Shown piece by piece: positions 51,831-63,037 of a stretch of 64,000 nt of DNA. Positions within the stretch are counted from its first letter, which is position 1. Each line of letters begins with the position of its first letter. A model generated the notes under the pieces. It was given only the letters and a program-made list of their open reading frames with translations. It made no database searches and was not told where the DNA came from. Location of the stretch: positions 25,297,367 through 25,361,366 of the forward strand of contig VZDJ01007747.1 of the NCBI GenBank assembly GCA_008694505.1, in the 5' to 3' direction. Source of the DNA: Cyanoderma ruficeps (Eukaryota; Chordata; Aves; Passeriformes; Timaliidae). Both the position numbers and the translations under genes were made by a program.

Positions 51831-52135
51831 CGTTTTCTGGCCAGAGTTAGAAAAAGGAGAAGCGGAAGAACACGTGCCAAATAATTCCTTTCCTCCGGGA
51901 CAGTCACAACGACCACAACAAAGCCAGAGCCTGTCAGCGTATTCATACTGCCATTTGCATATTCTTAAAATTAAATCTCCCCATATCACAAACACTGCTG
52001 AGGGGATTTGGCAAAAAGTTCTTCTGTTACATGTTGTCTGGCAATGACATTTATTCCCCGCTGTTTTGTGTGAGTCTCTAAAGAGAAATTCAGCTCTGAG
52101 GTGCATTTGCAGGCAGGCGTTGAGTCACATTTACC
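51831..52135 (-). other. Region with two strong donor-like sites, possible alternative 5' exons
   Basis: On the minus strand AAAACG|GTGAGTTC (exon end 51831) and TTTCACAG|GTAAATG (exon end 52135) are both near-consensus donors. The sequence just upstream of the first holds several CpGs, against a CpG-poor background, and an octamer word (ATGCAAAT on minus) at 51953-51960. This fits alternative first exons of a minus-strand transcript, with C4orf19 the nearest candidate. No start-to-stop frame supports coding. Confidence 0.25.
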
Positions 52136-55100
52136 TGTGAAAGCTGCTGACTTCTGTGGAGTCATTTTGATTTGAGTGTGGTGTTTCCAGAAGTGATATG
52201 AAAGACGTTCTGTTGCCACAACCAGTTGAGAGAGTTTTCCCTGTGCAGGAGGAGAGGTTTAAGTTAGGCAAGCGCCTGGGTCATGTGTGATCTTTAATAT
52301 ATGTCGATATACCTGGAAACTGTAAAACAAACCTCCTGGAAAGAACTGGCACTAAGATTGCATCACCTAACTGCCTGTGTCGCAGCTGGGGGGTGCAAAG
52401 CAGGATTTACAAAGCCGTCTCAATAGTACAAATAGTACAACTAAATCTTTTTTTNTTTTTTTTTTTTTTTTTTTTTTGTGCTGTTAAGCCTCACAGAAGC
52501 ACTTACATGAAGTTTGGCTGCTGTATTGAGTAGGCGTGCTGTTCTCACTCTCTCACTCTAAATAATGCTGGATTTACAGTTGCCTCCCTGCCTTGCAGGG
52601 ATTGCATCCTCACCTTCCCTGTGGAAGGAGGGTGCTGGATTAAAATCACCAGGGGCTTGGTTTGCCGTGCTGTGCTTCCCTCTGCAGCGAGCTGAAGCCG
52701 AGACTGTCAAACTCTGTCAGCAGTGGGCTGGGGCAGGCAGGTCCCGTGCCCGGGAGCAGGGACTCAGATGCGACTCCTGCTGCAGGAGCCAGCACACGTA
52801 GGGGGTGAAACGTCATGTGCCAGCAAAGAAATTAGTAAAAGCTGCTTTGGATATTCTTATTTTAAGCAGACAACTATGTCATAACGTGAAGACCAAGCAT
52901 CACTTGCAGGGTATGAGCTAGCGTGCTGCAGAGCTCTGCAACAGGTCTTTGGCACATTTTAAATATTTTTCTCCTGCAAACGATTAGTTTTAGCTGAAAA
53001 TGGACTTCAAGAACTAGGAAGTTTCTTAGTACAAAACCTTCGCTAAACTCTCCAAAGGCTCTCTGGTCAGTAAATAAAGAATTGCCAGCCTAACATATCC
53101 CGAAGATGTGAGAGAAGATGAGGGAGGTGGGAGATGAAGATAGTTTAGGGCTCCCTCTACAGCATGGATCTGCAGCTGTGAGCAGTTCTGTGCACAGGAC
53201 CGGGCTTATGGCCCTGCCCAGCCGGAGGTCGCCCCGTGGACAGCTCTGCGGTATTTTGCCATTGTAATTGCGGGTGCTGGGCTAATGAGGTGGGCTAACA
53301 GGCCGAGAAACGTCCCAGTCCAAAAACTGGGTTTAAGCCAGGAGGCCACTCTGAGCAAACACAGAGGCTGCCTTCCTCCTTCTCTTGGTGCTTGGCATCC
53401 TTTTCAGACCCCTTCCATGGCTGCTGTATTTTCTGTTGTTCCACAGACTGTTCATTCTTGAAATTTCTCGAACCAATACCCGGTATTTCTTTTGTAGTAG
53501 AGAAGTTCTGCCCCAGCCCCTGCAATCCCAACCGTGCTGTGCCTCATAAACCTTTTCTGTGAGTATGTGTGAACTGCTGCGATCTTTTTGGGTTGATTGC
53601 CTGACAGGTTTTCACAGATGTGTCCTGCAGGAAATGATCACTTGTCTCACCAATCCACAGTGCTTGTTCAAAAACACAGGTGTGACACTTTTTCAAAGGA
53701 AAAGTAGTTGAGACATTCAGCCTTCAGAAATCCTCTTTTCCTTCTAATCTCATTCTGGTACCTTAGTCGACTGTTTTGGCTGAGGTTTTCTGGAGAATGT
53801 TCCTGCTGAGATAGAAGGCTGCCTCGATAAATTGCAGCCTAAAAGGCTAACTTTATGACTTCATATGCGATTGTCAATGCGATAATTCAGCGGGAAGTGG
53901 TGGGCAATTTACTAGTAAGAAATGGGATAATGTAGACAAATGGCATCAAACTATCCAGTTGCTTTGGGGATATTTTCATCTGTGCTACAGCATGTCTCGA
54001 TTTTTGCTTCATCTCTCACCTTGCAATTCTGTGTATTACACTTTAAATATTCTAACTAGATCTATTTTAGTCTAGGAGCTTTCTCACATGCACTGAAATG
54101 CATGTGTAATCAGAGATGTAGTAGGAGAGCAGGCAGATGATTTTATTTATACAGTGTTACGTGGTGAAAGCTCTGACAGTGGGAACATGTAAACATGCCT
54201 TAAATCCATTTCTGTACATTCCCTGCTGAGGCTGGAGAGGAGACCAGTAAGCTTCCACCAAAAGAGCAGGTGCTGCAAATGGAGAGTGTACTATGGCTGG
54301 GAACACATCAGGGGCTTTGTTGAGCTGGGATGGGAGCTTCACCCACCCTGGCAAGCAGGGACAGCATAAGTCTGGGATGACAGGAGCTTGGTAGGGGCAG
54401 ATTTTAACAGTCACTTGTGATTTTAGAAGCATGTTATACTGGACTGGAAACATTCCCTCACAATCTTCTGCTTATTGCCCTCTGCTTTCAAGTGAATTGA
54501 GCACTGTATAGCTTGTCCTTCATAGTGAAAGACCCTTTTTCACAGAAGGGTGATAGTTCAAACTGCCCTTTCTGGAGAAGCACAAGATAAAATGCCTCAT
54601 CCTGCCTTGGGAAGGATCGTGATGACTATTCCTGCAGCCTTTGACCTTCCTGTTGAAATTGAGAATTGAGATTATGAATTAGACCTACACTGAGAGCATC
54701 AGTTAGTGTCATAAAAGTCAGGAGACTACCTCCAAAAGGCAAGGAATGGTGTTCTGTAACCAGGCAGTAAACCACAGGAAAAAATGTAGCTCACTGGTCT
54801 CCTTGCAGCCATGTGGTGATCTAGGAAGAAATATTGAGTAATGTCCATAACAGGCTACAAGAATCTGAAGTAGGCTATATTTGTAGCATAAATACTTTAT
54901 AATGATTCTTAGTAACAAACCACTATTAGTGAAACCTATCCAGAAGCCCTAGTCCACACTTGGATGACTACATGATAAGTTTTATGATTACATTAAAAAA
55001 ATGCATTAAAAAAGTATAAAGATCAAATAAAAATAGATTAGAAAAAAAAAACCCTAGAAGAAATGAAAATAGATTTCAGAAGTCTGTCCTTTTGAAGTCT

Positions 55101-55399
55101 CAATATTTATATTAAAACAGGTACTTTTAAATCTTTAATCACCAAAATGAAACAATGCAGATTGTTGTTAAAAGCTTTATGGAAGTGCCCCAGAGGACTC
55201 ATTTTATGACACATCATACAGACAAATTTATAGTTTTTTGTGAAAGAGCAAACTCTCAGGATTTTAAGCTGAAAGAGTCCCCTTTGCATACAAACACCAT
55301 TTCAGCAATGAGTATTTGCTTTAAATTCTCATTGCAAAATGGCTAAAAACTCTGTTTCCGCAGGTAAAGGGCTTGAGCGTGCATCACAGAGAATTCAGG
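52136..55399. other. Intergenic sequence with a mildly CpG-containing part
   Basis: Between about 52560 and 53300 the sequence is richer in G+C and CpG than its surroundings (for example GTGCCCGGGAG and GGAGGTCGCCCCGTGG). It could be promoter-associated for minus-strand transcription, but it is not a dense CpG island. The remainder is AT-rich and holds nothing recognisable. Confidence 0.4.
52448..52477. repeat. Poly-T tract with one unresolved base
   Basis: A 30-base T run contains a single N at 52455. Its true length is uncertain. It may be the A-tail of a minus-strand retrocopy, but no retrocopy body was recognised next to it. Confidence 0.85.
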
Positions 55400-55890
55400 G
55401 CTGGGGAGCCACTGAAACATGAATGCCTTCTGCATGCAAACTTTTCCGGGCTACATGTTAACCCACATTTTGATGTTATCTGATAATAATGTGAAAAAAA
55501 GTCAAATGGCCACAGGCTGTTTGAAATTAAGTCACGGGCCATGCATTCCCCTGTGCGCCTGGTATTTTTGGGTCTGAGAGATTTTAGCCTGCTAGCAGCT
55601 GCTAACTTTTTCCCAAGGAAAAATTTCTCAAGAAAGCTTCTTCTCAAAACAGTCTTGGCAAACAAGTGTCCTTTCTCAAAACAGTCCTTTCTCCAGGTGG
55701 TGTTTTCTGTTTCTCTAGTTTAATCAATGGCATTAGAGAGCTGTCATTCCTATTCACCAACCATGTTAAGTCTGTATTGGAACACCTTATAAAAGGTAGT
55801 AAGAATTAGACAATAAAGTCCTTTTTCTATGGCCTTTGCCTTCTGAAATATTTGGAGTCTCTCATCTTTCTTTTGTGTCCTACAGCAACA
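55400..55890 (+). mobile_element. Solo LTR of an endogenous retrovirus (plus orientation)
   Basis: It has a TATA-like box (TTATAAAAGG, 55788-55797), AATAAA at 55812-55817 and the end TGTGTCCTACAGCAACA at 55890. It is the inverted relative of the LTR at 17.2-17.7 kb. The 5' boundary is approximate: similarity to the 17-kb copy extends to about GAGCCACTG near 55404-55412. No target duplication was found and no viral gene adjoins. The 93-codon minus frame inside it is antisense LTR. Confidence 0.78.
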
Positions 55891-56399
55891 TTCCCCAGCT
55901 GTGGTGCAAAGGAAATGACTGATAAAAATATTTTTTCTAGCTGACCTCTGGCTTACCTTTGTCTGCCAAAGAATTTCCGGCTAATTCCCTGTTAAAACTT
56001 TCTTGCAGCTACAGCCTATTCCTAGAATATTCTGTGTCAGAAAATACAGACCCCATCTGAGCTTGTTTATAGATGCACTTAATCTAAAAGATAAATGAAA
56101 GCTTTGTTCTAGAGATGCAAATAGTGCTTCTTAGCAAAAAGTAAATTGCACTATTCCTATGTAGGAGTAGAACAGCACTTGGTATTTGGATGGCTCATTA
56201 TTGGAGAAAATACTTTGTCTCAGTACCACTGCATACATATACTTGGGGACAGATTTGTGAAGGGCTGTGGAGCAGTCACTCTTGGCAGTAGCAAGTATCA
56301 GCAGTCTGAAGCCGTTCAGAACCCTGTGTCTGCTATACAGGCTCAACGTGAGGAGTCTGACCCCTGAGAAATTGATTCAGAAAGCTGGCAAGCTGAATG

Positions 56400-56513
56400 A
56401 GATAGGTTAGGCACAAGGTGTGATTCTTGGGGGGGTCCTGTGCAAGGCTAAGAGTTGCACTTGATGATTCATGGGGGTCCCTTCCAACTCAGAATATTCT
56501 GTGGTTCTGTGAT
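56400..56513 (+). mobile_element. CR1 LINE 3' tail fragment
   Basis: GGCACAAGGTGTGATTCTTG, TTGCACTTGATGATTC, GGTCCCTTCCAACTC and the tail ATTCTGTGGTTCTGTGA match the CR1 3' end. Only the last 110 bases remain. Confidence 0.85.
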
Positions 56514-56993
56514 TACATTATATTCCATTACTACCAAAAGCAGCCACTCTCCTGGCAGACAGAGGAGGTATTTTACTCTTCCAAGACAATGGAAGAACTA
56601 ACTTTCTAATATTACACAGGTTATGGATGGGGAGTTCAGGGCCAAAATGCACAAGTCATGCACCGTGTTTGAAAGAAGGTGGAAATTCCCTACCTTTCGG
56701 ACAGGATCCTGGGAACTGTGGTGCCCACAGCCTCTTTCCATAGCTTCACAGGTCTGAATGGGTATGGTGTTTCAGGTCCTCTTTTTTTGTCTTTTTACTG
56801 GGTTGGTCACAAAAGCCTTCATGTCTGTTGATTTGCATACTGTCAGTATGTAATCTAGTCATAAACATTATCTAAGCATGGTGGTTTTGGGTTTTTTTTT
56901 GCAAATCTCATTGTATTTTGACTGTTTCATTTAGTTAGCTGCAATGGGAAAAATACTGGATTTTTTCCTTATCAGTACTGTCCTGAAAAATTA

Positions 56994-57306
56994 TTTATGT
57001 GTGGACTCAGTATTTTCTGAGCTTGAGAAGATCTAGCTCTTCTCAAGGGAAACTTTTCAACAGTTTTTCTTTTTCCCAAAACAACCCTGTGTAAACAATA
57101 TTCCTTTCCTGTAACAACAGGTGTTGTTTGCTATTTCTGTTACTTAGCCAATGGGAGAGGTGTCAGTCCTATGGACCAATAACGTGTCTTCTTAGCACAG
57201 CATGTTATAAAAAGGCTGAATGAATTGTAAATAAAGCCTTCTGATTTCTACTGCTTTCTGACTGGAGTCAAACGTCTTTATTTTGTGTCCTATCACGACA
57301 TTTATG
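56994..57306 (+). mobile_element. Solo LTR with intact 6-bp target duplication
   Basis: The LTR spans 57000-57300 (301 bases), from TGTGGACTCAG to CCTATCACGACA. It is flanked by perfect TTTATG repeats at 56994-56999 and 57301-57306. It carries CCAAT words, a TATA-like box (TTATAAAAA, 57205-57213) and AATAAA at 57230-57235. A 6-bp duplication is usual for class II avian retroviruses (alpha/beta-type). Its 3' end resembles those of the 17-kb and 55-kb LTRs (GTGTCCTA), so all three look related. The matching flanks mean a single insertion later reduced to one LTR. Confidence 0.9.
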
Positions 57307-57384
57307 TACAGGCCAAAGGAAGCTGCAAAGGCCACATGTCCCTCTGTCGGAGTGGAGTTTCCATGAAATTAAGGGACACACACA

Positions 57385-59101
57385 AGTCTGCTTCCATAGT
57401 TTATTAGTACAAACAATGCATACACAAGACTATATTTGTTTGAAGACTGCAATAGATTTCTAATTTAACAACTCTGTAACAAAATTTAACTAAATTTGAC
57501 ATTTATGAAAATATAAATCTCTGATTGGGTAGGTTTTCCCAACAATACAAAGTTTACATAAAAACATTCAATGTGATCTATTGTTGCAAACCAGTTAGGA
57601 AAAAATCATTCAAGTCACTTAATATACTATATTGGCTTGTACATTGAACATTCACACACTACATTAAGTTCTAGCTTAGCATTCATTTCTTGGAAATTTG
57701 TGACATGGAATTCTGATTTTAAAAATAATATTATTCTGTTTAAATAATATGAAAATATTTCCATGGGTGTGCCATCATTAAGATATGCAAGTAGGGGAAA
57801 ATTTTCTTATCCTTTCAGATGGTGTCCAGTATATGTTTTTACTTAGGAAAATGTAATTTTTTTTTACAGCGTATTTCATTATTTCACAATTTCTGCCTTG
57901 AAACTGGTAAAACTGTACAAAAGGCTCAGAACAGTTTCTAAAGCAGAAAGTGAAGCTTGTATATATGTGAAAGTAAGAAAAACCCATTACAAACTGGACT
58001 AGGAAAGGACCTCTGGACAGCCTTTACATTTAGTGAAATAATTCAGCAGATACACAAACAGTCCCAGAGTGTTTGGTCATTTGATCTGTGTTTATAATGG
58101 GAAAGAACAGAAACAATACTAAGGCAAATGTTATAAGGACTAATATATGGCATGTCTGAAAACTACCAGGATTACTTTGGAGAGACATAGGAGATACTTT
58201 AGACTTTATTACAACAAAATGGACAGCAACCTTTTAACATAAATAAATGAATGTCTTTAAGTGTTCCTCAATTATGACCCTTCTCTTTGAAGAATTTTCA
58301 TTACGACCTGTACTAATACATACTATGAAGACGCAACATTTCCCCAAACCAAAAATAAAACCCCAATCCCTTACTTCCTTTAAAACTCAGGACTTTTATA
58401 ATTTTTATCACAATACAGAAACCTGAAATCCCTGCATGCAATTTAAAAAAAAAAAGCTTTCATTCTGTTCATTAATGCGAACAAATACTTGTTGCCTCAC
58501 ATGTTGACATGTTAGCAGCTGACTGGCACCTACTCCTTTCAGCCCAAAGATTAATCCCAACTAAAAAGAAAAATAAAAGTAGGTATTTTTAAAATGATGA
58601 TGGAATGTATCAAGTGTTCCAGGTTGGCAGGTGACATCTTGTCATTGCACCATCAAGCAGAAAAACACATTTTTGCAAGTGGGTATAAAGTTGACTGTTA
58701 GCTATAGACCCATCTAGGTGACTTGGGATATAAAATAGTGGTCTGACTTCTCACCAATCCCTTAGAGCTTTAGTTCTAGTTAAAACAGTCTGTCAACCAC
58801 AGATATGATCACCTAACTTCTGTAATAGCATAACAATTTTTGATAGTATTGCTAGAAATTTTTAATCAAGGCCCTGGTGAAATTCTGGACTAAACCTTGT
58901 ATTCCGAAATTAAAAAAAAAACCCTGCAGCCCATTTGTTTATGTTTGCTTTTATGTTTACAGAAATCTAAGACAGGAGAAAACAGCTGGTCTGCCCTCTG
59001 CTGTTTCTGTCTGTCTTCCAAGAAACACACTGATTTTTACATGAATTCAGAAGACATACCTAAGCAAGTGTACTATTCAGATAAGCTCATCCAGATGGTA
59101 C
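57385..59101 (-). other. 3'UTR of NWD2
   Basis: About 1.7 kb of AT-rich sequence lies between the NWD2 stop and the poly(A) signal. Another AATAAA on the minus strand at 58205-58210 could give a shorter form. Confidence 0.65.
57400..57405 (-). terminator. Poly(A) signal AATAAA for NWD2
   Basis: TTTATT on the plus strand. On the minus strand AATAAACTATGGAAGCAG is followed by CTTGTGTGTGTCC, a textbook GT-rich downstream element. Cleavage is expected near 57385, about 85 bases before the LTR that ends at 57300. Confidence 0.65.
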
Positions 59102-62100
59102 TCAGTTGTCAGATGCATAACTGTGTCCTCTGCAATCTATGGCTGAGCACACTTTCTCATAGCAGTAGCTGTGTCTTTTGGTTGGTGTTGATTCACTCAC
59201 CTCAGCCTCTGTAACTGTAATGGGGCTATCCCTTGCAAATACTTCCGTTGATTCTCTCCAAATGCAGTCTGCAGTCACTTTGAAACTATAATTGTGACAC
59301 TTTGGCCTAATCACTTGTGTTGCGTTGTTGAAAATCTGACGGCTGTTTGAAGTAGCAATTTTGATTTTCAGTGCAGCATCAACTCGATCCACTACAGTGT
59401 AAGTACCTATACTTCCGTCATCAAATCCAATAATAATGTTTAAATGTCTCTGTGAGAGTGCAAGGAAAGTGGGAGTTTTATAAAGAGAACAGGCACCGAT
59501 GTTTTTGCCATCTGCTAGCCTCATTACGATTAAACTAGAGACTGCACCATTGTCATCATCTTCTTCCCCACGGCAACAGATGTACACCAGGTAGCGGCCA
59601 TCACGAGACAGCCTCTGCCGCCAGATGACACCCGGAGCGTGAACCACACGAAGTTTTCCACTGTATAAATCAAGCACATTGATGTTCTCATCACCACGGG
59701 TTATAATTCCTAGCTTTCCATTTGGAGATATTTCAAAGTCTTCCAATTTTTTTAAGAAATTGGTAGGCAACTGCACACGTCTGCAGATGACTTCCTCTGT
59801 TAGGCTCCAGATGTTCACAGTTTCAGTAGATGTTATAAATACTATAATATCTGGGCAGTCTGGTATCAACTTAATATCCACAATGCTTGCACCATCATCA
59901 CAGCAAAATTTTTTTGTTATACTGCCTGTCCAGAGACTCACTGCCAACACTTTGTTCTTTGCCATTCCAACTACGAATGTATTTGCAGTTGTTATAAATG
60001 CATTCTCTAAGGCAACTAAAATATTGCAAACTCTATGTCCTGTAGCCAGTCGCCAAACTCTGGATGCATTCTGCTCGCAGAGAGAGACTACAAACTGATC
60101 ATTATGAGTAATCATTAGCTCTGAGATTTTTTGTCCATTAATGCGAAAGATATTTTCACCGCTGACCGTGTGCCATACATACTGGCTGCATTTATCATCT
60201 GATGTAACCATTATCTCTCCAGAAGAGGTCAGCACACAGTTTTCAACAATACCTTCGTGCTTGAACACAGCTTCAATAAATCCAGTGCTGAAGTTCCACT
60301 TGTGGACAGAATCTGATCCGTCCAATGTGTATATTAATTCACCTCTGGCTGGCAACACCAGTCTTTGGATTGGTTTGCCAGATTTGTCAATATTGGACAT
60401 AGCAGTTATGATGTCTATATCCCAGATAGAAAGGACACCACTGGTGGATAAGGATAGCAGCATGTTGTGATGATTTGATTTAATTAGCCTGACTATAGTT
60501 CCTGAGATTTCTTGTAAGCTTGCCATACACTGTCCAGTATCTCTTCTCCAAACAAAAATGGCTGAGGTATTTTCCATTGAAGCAATTATACAGTTGCCAT
60601 TTTTTGACAACACGGCAGATATAAAGCGCTCATTGTGTTTAGCTCTAAACTTTTCAGCCACCTTCCACACATGAGTGTCAAGAAGTTCAATGCTGAGAGC
60701 CTTACAAATTAAAATTGCACTTTGGTCTTCAGAAAGCTCTATGCTGACAACTTCGCTGTCTTCTCTTCTGCAGTCAAAGTCATCTGTAAGCTGGGGTTTT
60801 GCAATTTCCTCTATATTCCAAACAGAGAGGCTACCCTCACTGTCCACCATCACCATTTCTTGGGCTGTGTCCAAAATGAGAAGGAATTTCACAAATCCAC
60901 TTGAAAATTCAGAGGTCACAGTTGTCAGCTTCTCTCCGCTGCCCAAGTGGAAAATGGTTGCGGTGTTCAAATACTGCCCGCAGAATGCATAAACTCCATC
61001 TGGAGAACACTGCACACAGGTCACTTCGTACCAGCAGTGGAAGTGATAGAGAGGCCAGCCGTAAAGCAGATCTATTACAGTAACATCTTTACTGGCCTCC
61101 AGCCAAGCAAGTGCATGGTTGACCGATAATGTAAATCCATTTATAAAACTGGAGTCTCCTGCAATTCCACAGTGTTTTGACCCCTTAATTTCGACCTCAG
61201 ACAGAAGACAGGAATTTATGTTATCATATATCAAAAGAGTGTTGTTTGTTGTAGCTACTACAAGATACTTTTCATCACTAGTAAGCTTCATCCCTAAGAT
61301 AACAGACGGAGCTGTGGTAATTTGCCTTAGTAACTGACGGGTTTCTACATCCCAAGTGCTAATGGAGCCATTTTCTAAAGCTGCAATAATTTTGCTGGGA
61401 TTAAATGTAGGCAAAATCTCAGTGACATGCATGCAGCTAGATGACAGCGGCAGGCGCTCGGGGCTGTAAGTCACATCCATGGAGGAATGCAAAGGAACGA
61501 TAGAGCAGTACTTGGGTCCATCCTTGTCACATTCTAGGAGGAGATGTCTGAGTTTGGGCAATGAACTTACTACTGGGAGAAGTCTCTGCTGCAATTCAGC
61601 GGAGAGTGAACCTGGGTATTTTACTACTTTGAACTTTATACTGCGGAGGGTACTGGCCAGAAATTTCAGCTCCTTTTCTTGAGAGTAAGTGTAAGCCAGT
61701 TCTATGTCAGAAAGTGCTTTATCAAACTGCCCTATTCTAATCATGGTGTACAGCCAGCTGAAGTTCATGATGACTCCATACAGAAGATCATCGGTTCTTC
61801 CACATCTTGTTAAGTGATGAATAAGCTCTGTCATTTTTCTGTGATTAATAAAAAAGATATCAGGTTCCAGTGGGTTACACTGAAAGACCCATGGCTGATC
61901 TGGTGCCTGCCTGTCAAAAGCAGCTTGATCCATGCAGTGCTTTTCATCCTCGTTCAGACCTCTACTGTCATGGTCAGGACAACCACTCAGATATTGGTGA
62001 CTGCTGTAAAAAGGTTTTCTTCGTCCACCTGACCAAACACCAAGGAAATACTCTGCCATGACCGTGTGCATTTCACGCAAGTCTTCTTCATTGTGCAGGT

Positions 62101-63037
62101 ACAATTTCTGGGCAATTAGCTGCAAGTGCCTATTTGCCCAGAGAAGCAGCGTTACATTTTTCACCTGTCGCTCTATTAAATACCCCTGTAACCCCTCCTT
62201 AAGTCTTGCAATGTATATATATGGAATTCTCAATGGGTTACTCTCTCTGACTCTCTCATTCAGTTCACACATAACACTGTTGTCAAGTGCTAAAATATCC
62301 TCCAGTTCCATTTCACTCAGGCCAGATTTGGACATAGTGATGTAGCCAAGTGCTCTTGACAATAGTCTTGACCCACACTTGTTTTCCAGTGACCAAAACA
62401 ACTGCTCTATGCTTTCATGGACAGTAACACAGAGGGAGGACTCATCCACGTCCTTATGAGATCTCCAGTGCCTGACCTCTCTAAAGGTTAAATTCACAAA
62501 CATAGGCAGTGTGCACTTGGAGAATGCCTCATTGACATAGATTTGTTGCCCTGATGTTACTTTCCTTTTAACTCGCAGCAGCTGATGTTTCAGTACTTGA
62601 CTACACATCTTTCTGTCCCTTGCAGTCAATTCAATATAATTGCTTTCTTCATGAATAAGGCACCTCAATTTTTGCAGGATCCCATGCTTGTTTGGCAGTG
62701 TTGACAAAATTATCCGTACTGAACGTGGAAGGTGAATGGGAAGCCACCAGAGCTTCCTACCATCATCACTATCTGTTAGCTGTTCTAAAGCATCAAATAT
62801 AATCACCAGTGGCCTGTGAAATGAAGACTCATTCAAGAGATTTATGAACAAGTCACGAAGGTCGTGAATCTTTTTTGGGTAACTCTGTACGAGGCAACGA
62901 TAGTTGACTGCTAGTTGTTCACAAATGCTTTGAAGTATATTCTTCAGATCTGTACTTGTTTCAGTGGATCCCAAAAATCTTATAACTACTACGGGGTCAG
63001 AATCTGGTCCCATCTCTTCTTGCAACCAGGAATAGGC
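59102..63037 (-). CDS. NWD2: NWD2, NACHT and WD repeat domain protein, large last exon (5' part missing)
   Basis: A single open exon of 1311 codons plus stop starts after the acceptor CTCTACGTTCTAG in phase 0 with A-Y-S-W-L-Q-E-E-M-G. It ends in ...C-R-G-H-S-Y-A-S-D-N. Residues about 10-130 are the second half of a NACHT-type NTPase, with a Walker B strand L-V-I-I-F-D-A-L-E-Q-L near residues 77-87. The P-loop must be in an upstream exon beyond this window. Residues about 130-530 are the helical linker typical of STAND proteins. From about 530 to 1270 come degenerate WD repeats, with N-G-S-I-S-T-W-D-V, G-S-L-S-V-W-N-I, G-V-L-S-I-W-D-I and V-N-I-W-S-L as repeat ends, probably two propellers. 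Human NWD2 is about 1742 residues, so roughly 430 N-terminal residues are missing. The frame is intact. The molecular function of the family is poorly known; a cytosolic ATP-dependent scaffold is inferred from the architecture. The paralogue NWD1 is an alternative, but the neighbouring C4orf19 points to NWD2. Confidence 0.93.
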   Translation of the reverse strand, partial: AYSWLQEEMGPDSDPVVVIRFLGSTETSTDLKNILQSICEQLAVNYRCLVQSYPKKIHDLRDLFINLLNESSFHRPLVIIFDALEQLTDSDDGRKLWWLPIHLPRSVRIILSTLPNKHGILQKLRCLIHEESNYIELTARDRKMCSQVLKHQLLRVKRKVTSGQQIYVNEAFSKCTLPMFVNLTFREVRHWRSHKDVDESSLCVTVHESIEQLFWSLENKCGSRLLSRALGYITMSKSGLSEMELEDILALDNSVMCELNERVRESNPLRIPYIYIARLKEGLQGYLIERQVKNVTLLLWANRHLQLIAQKLYLHNEEDLREMHTVMAEYFLGVWSGGRRKPFYSSHQYLSGCPDHDSRGLNEDEKHCMDQAAFDRQAPDQPWVFQCNPLEPDIFFINHRKMTELIHHLTRCGRTDDLLYGVIMNFSWLYTMIRIGQFDKALSDIELAYTYSQEKELKFLASTLRSIKFKVVKYPGSLSAELQQRLLPVVSSLPKLRHLLLECDKDGPKYCSIVPLHSSMDVTYSPERLPLSSSCMHVTEILPTFNPSKIIAALENGSISTWDVETRQLLRQITTAPSVILGMKLTSDEKYLVVATTNNTLLIYDNINSCLLSEVEIKGSKHCGIAGDSSFINGFTLSVNHALAWLEASKDVTVIDLLYGWPLYHFHCWYEVTCVQCSPDGVYAFCGQYLNTATIFHLGSGEKLTTVTSEFSSGFVKFLLILDTAQEMVMVDSEGSLSVWNIEEIAKPQLTDDFDCRREDSEVVSIELSEDQSAILICKALSIELLDTHVWKVAEKFRAKHNERFISAVLSKNGNCIIASMENTSAIFVWRRDTGQCMASLQEISGTIVRLIKSNHHNMLLSLSTSGVLSIWDIDIITAMSNIDKSGKPIQRLVLPARGELIYTLDGSDSVHKWNFSTGFIEAVFKHEGIVENCVLTSSGEIMVTSDDKCSQYVWHTVSGENIFRINGQKISELMITHNDQFVVSLCEQNASRVWRLATGHRVCNILVALENAFITTANTFVVGMAKNKVLAVSLWTGSITKKFCCDDGASIVDIKLIPDCPDIIVFITSTETVNIWSLTEEVICRRVQLPTNFLKKLEDFEISPNGKLGIITRGDENINVLDLYSGKLRVVHAPGVIWRQRLSRDGRYLVYICCRGEEDDDNGAVSSLIVMRLADGKNIGACSLYKTPTFLALSQRHLNIIIGFDDGSIGTYTVVDRVDAALKIKIATSNSRQIFNNATQVIRPKCHNYSFKVTADCIWRESTEVFARDSPITVTEAEVSESTPTKRHSYCYEKVCSAIDCRGHSYASDN

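Noticed and set aside
55400..57300. Possibility that the two plus-oriented LTRs bound a deleted provirus
   Set aside because: The 57-kb LTR has its own perfect TTTATG target duplication on both sides, and the intervening DNA includes an unrelated CR1 tail with no viral coding sequence.
59679..62345. Many plus-strand open frames of 60-139 codons
   Set aside because: They are all antisense shadows of the intact NWD2 exon on the minus strand.
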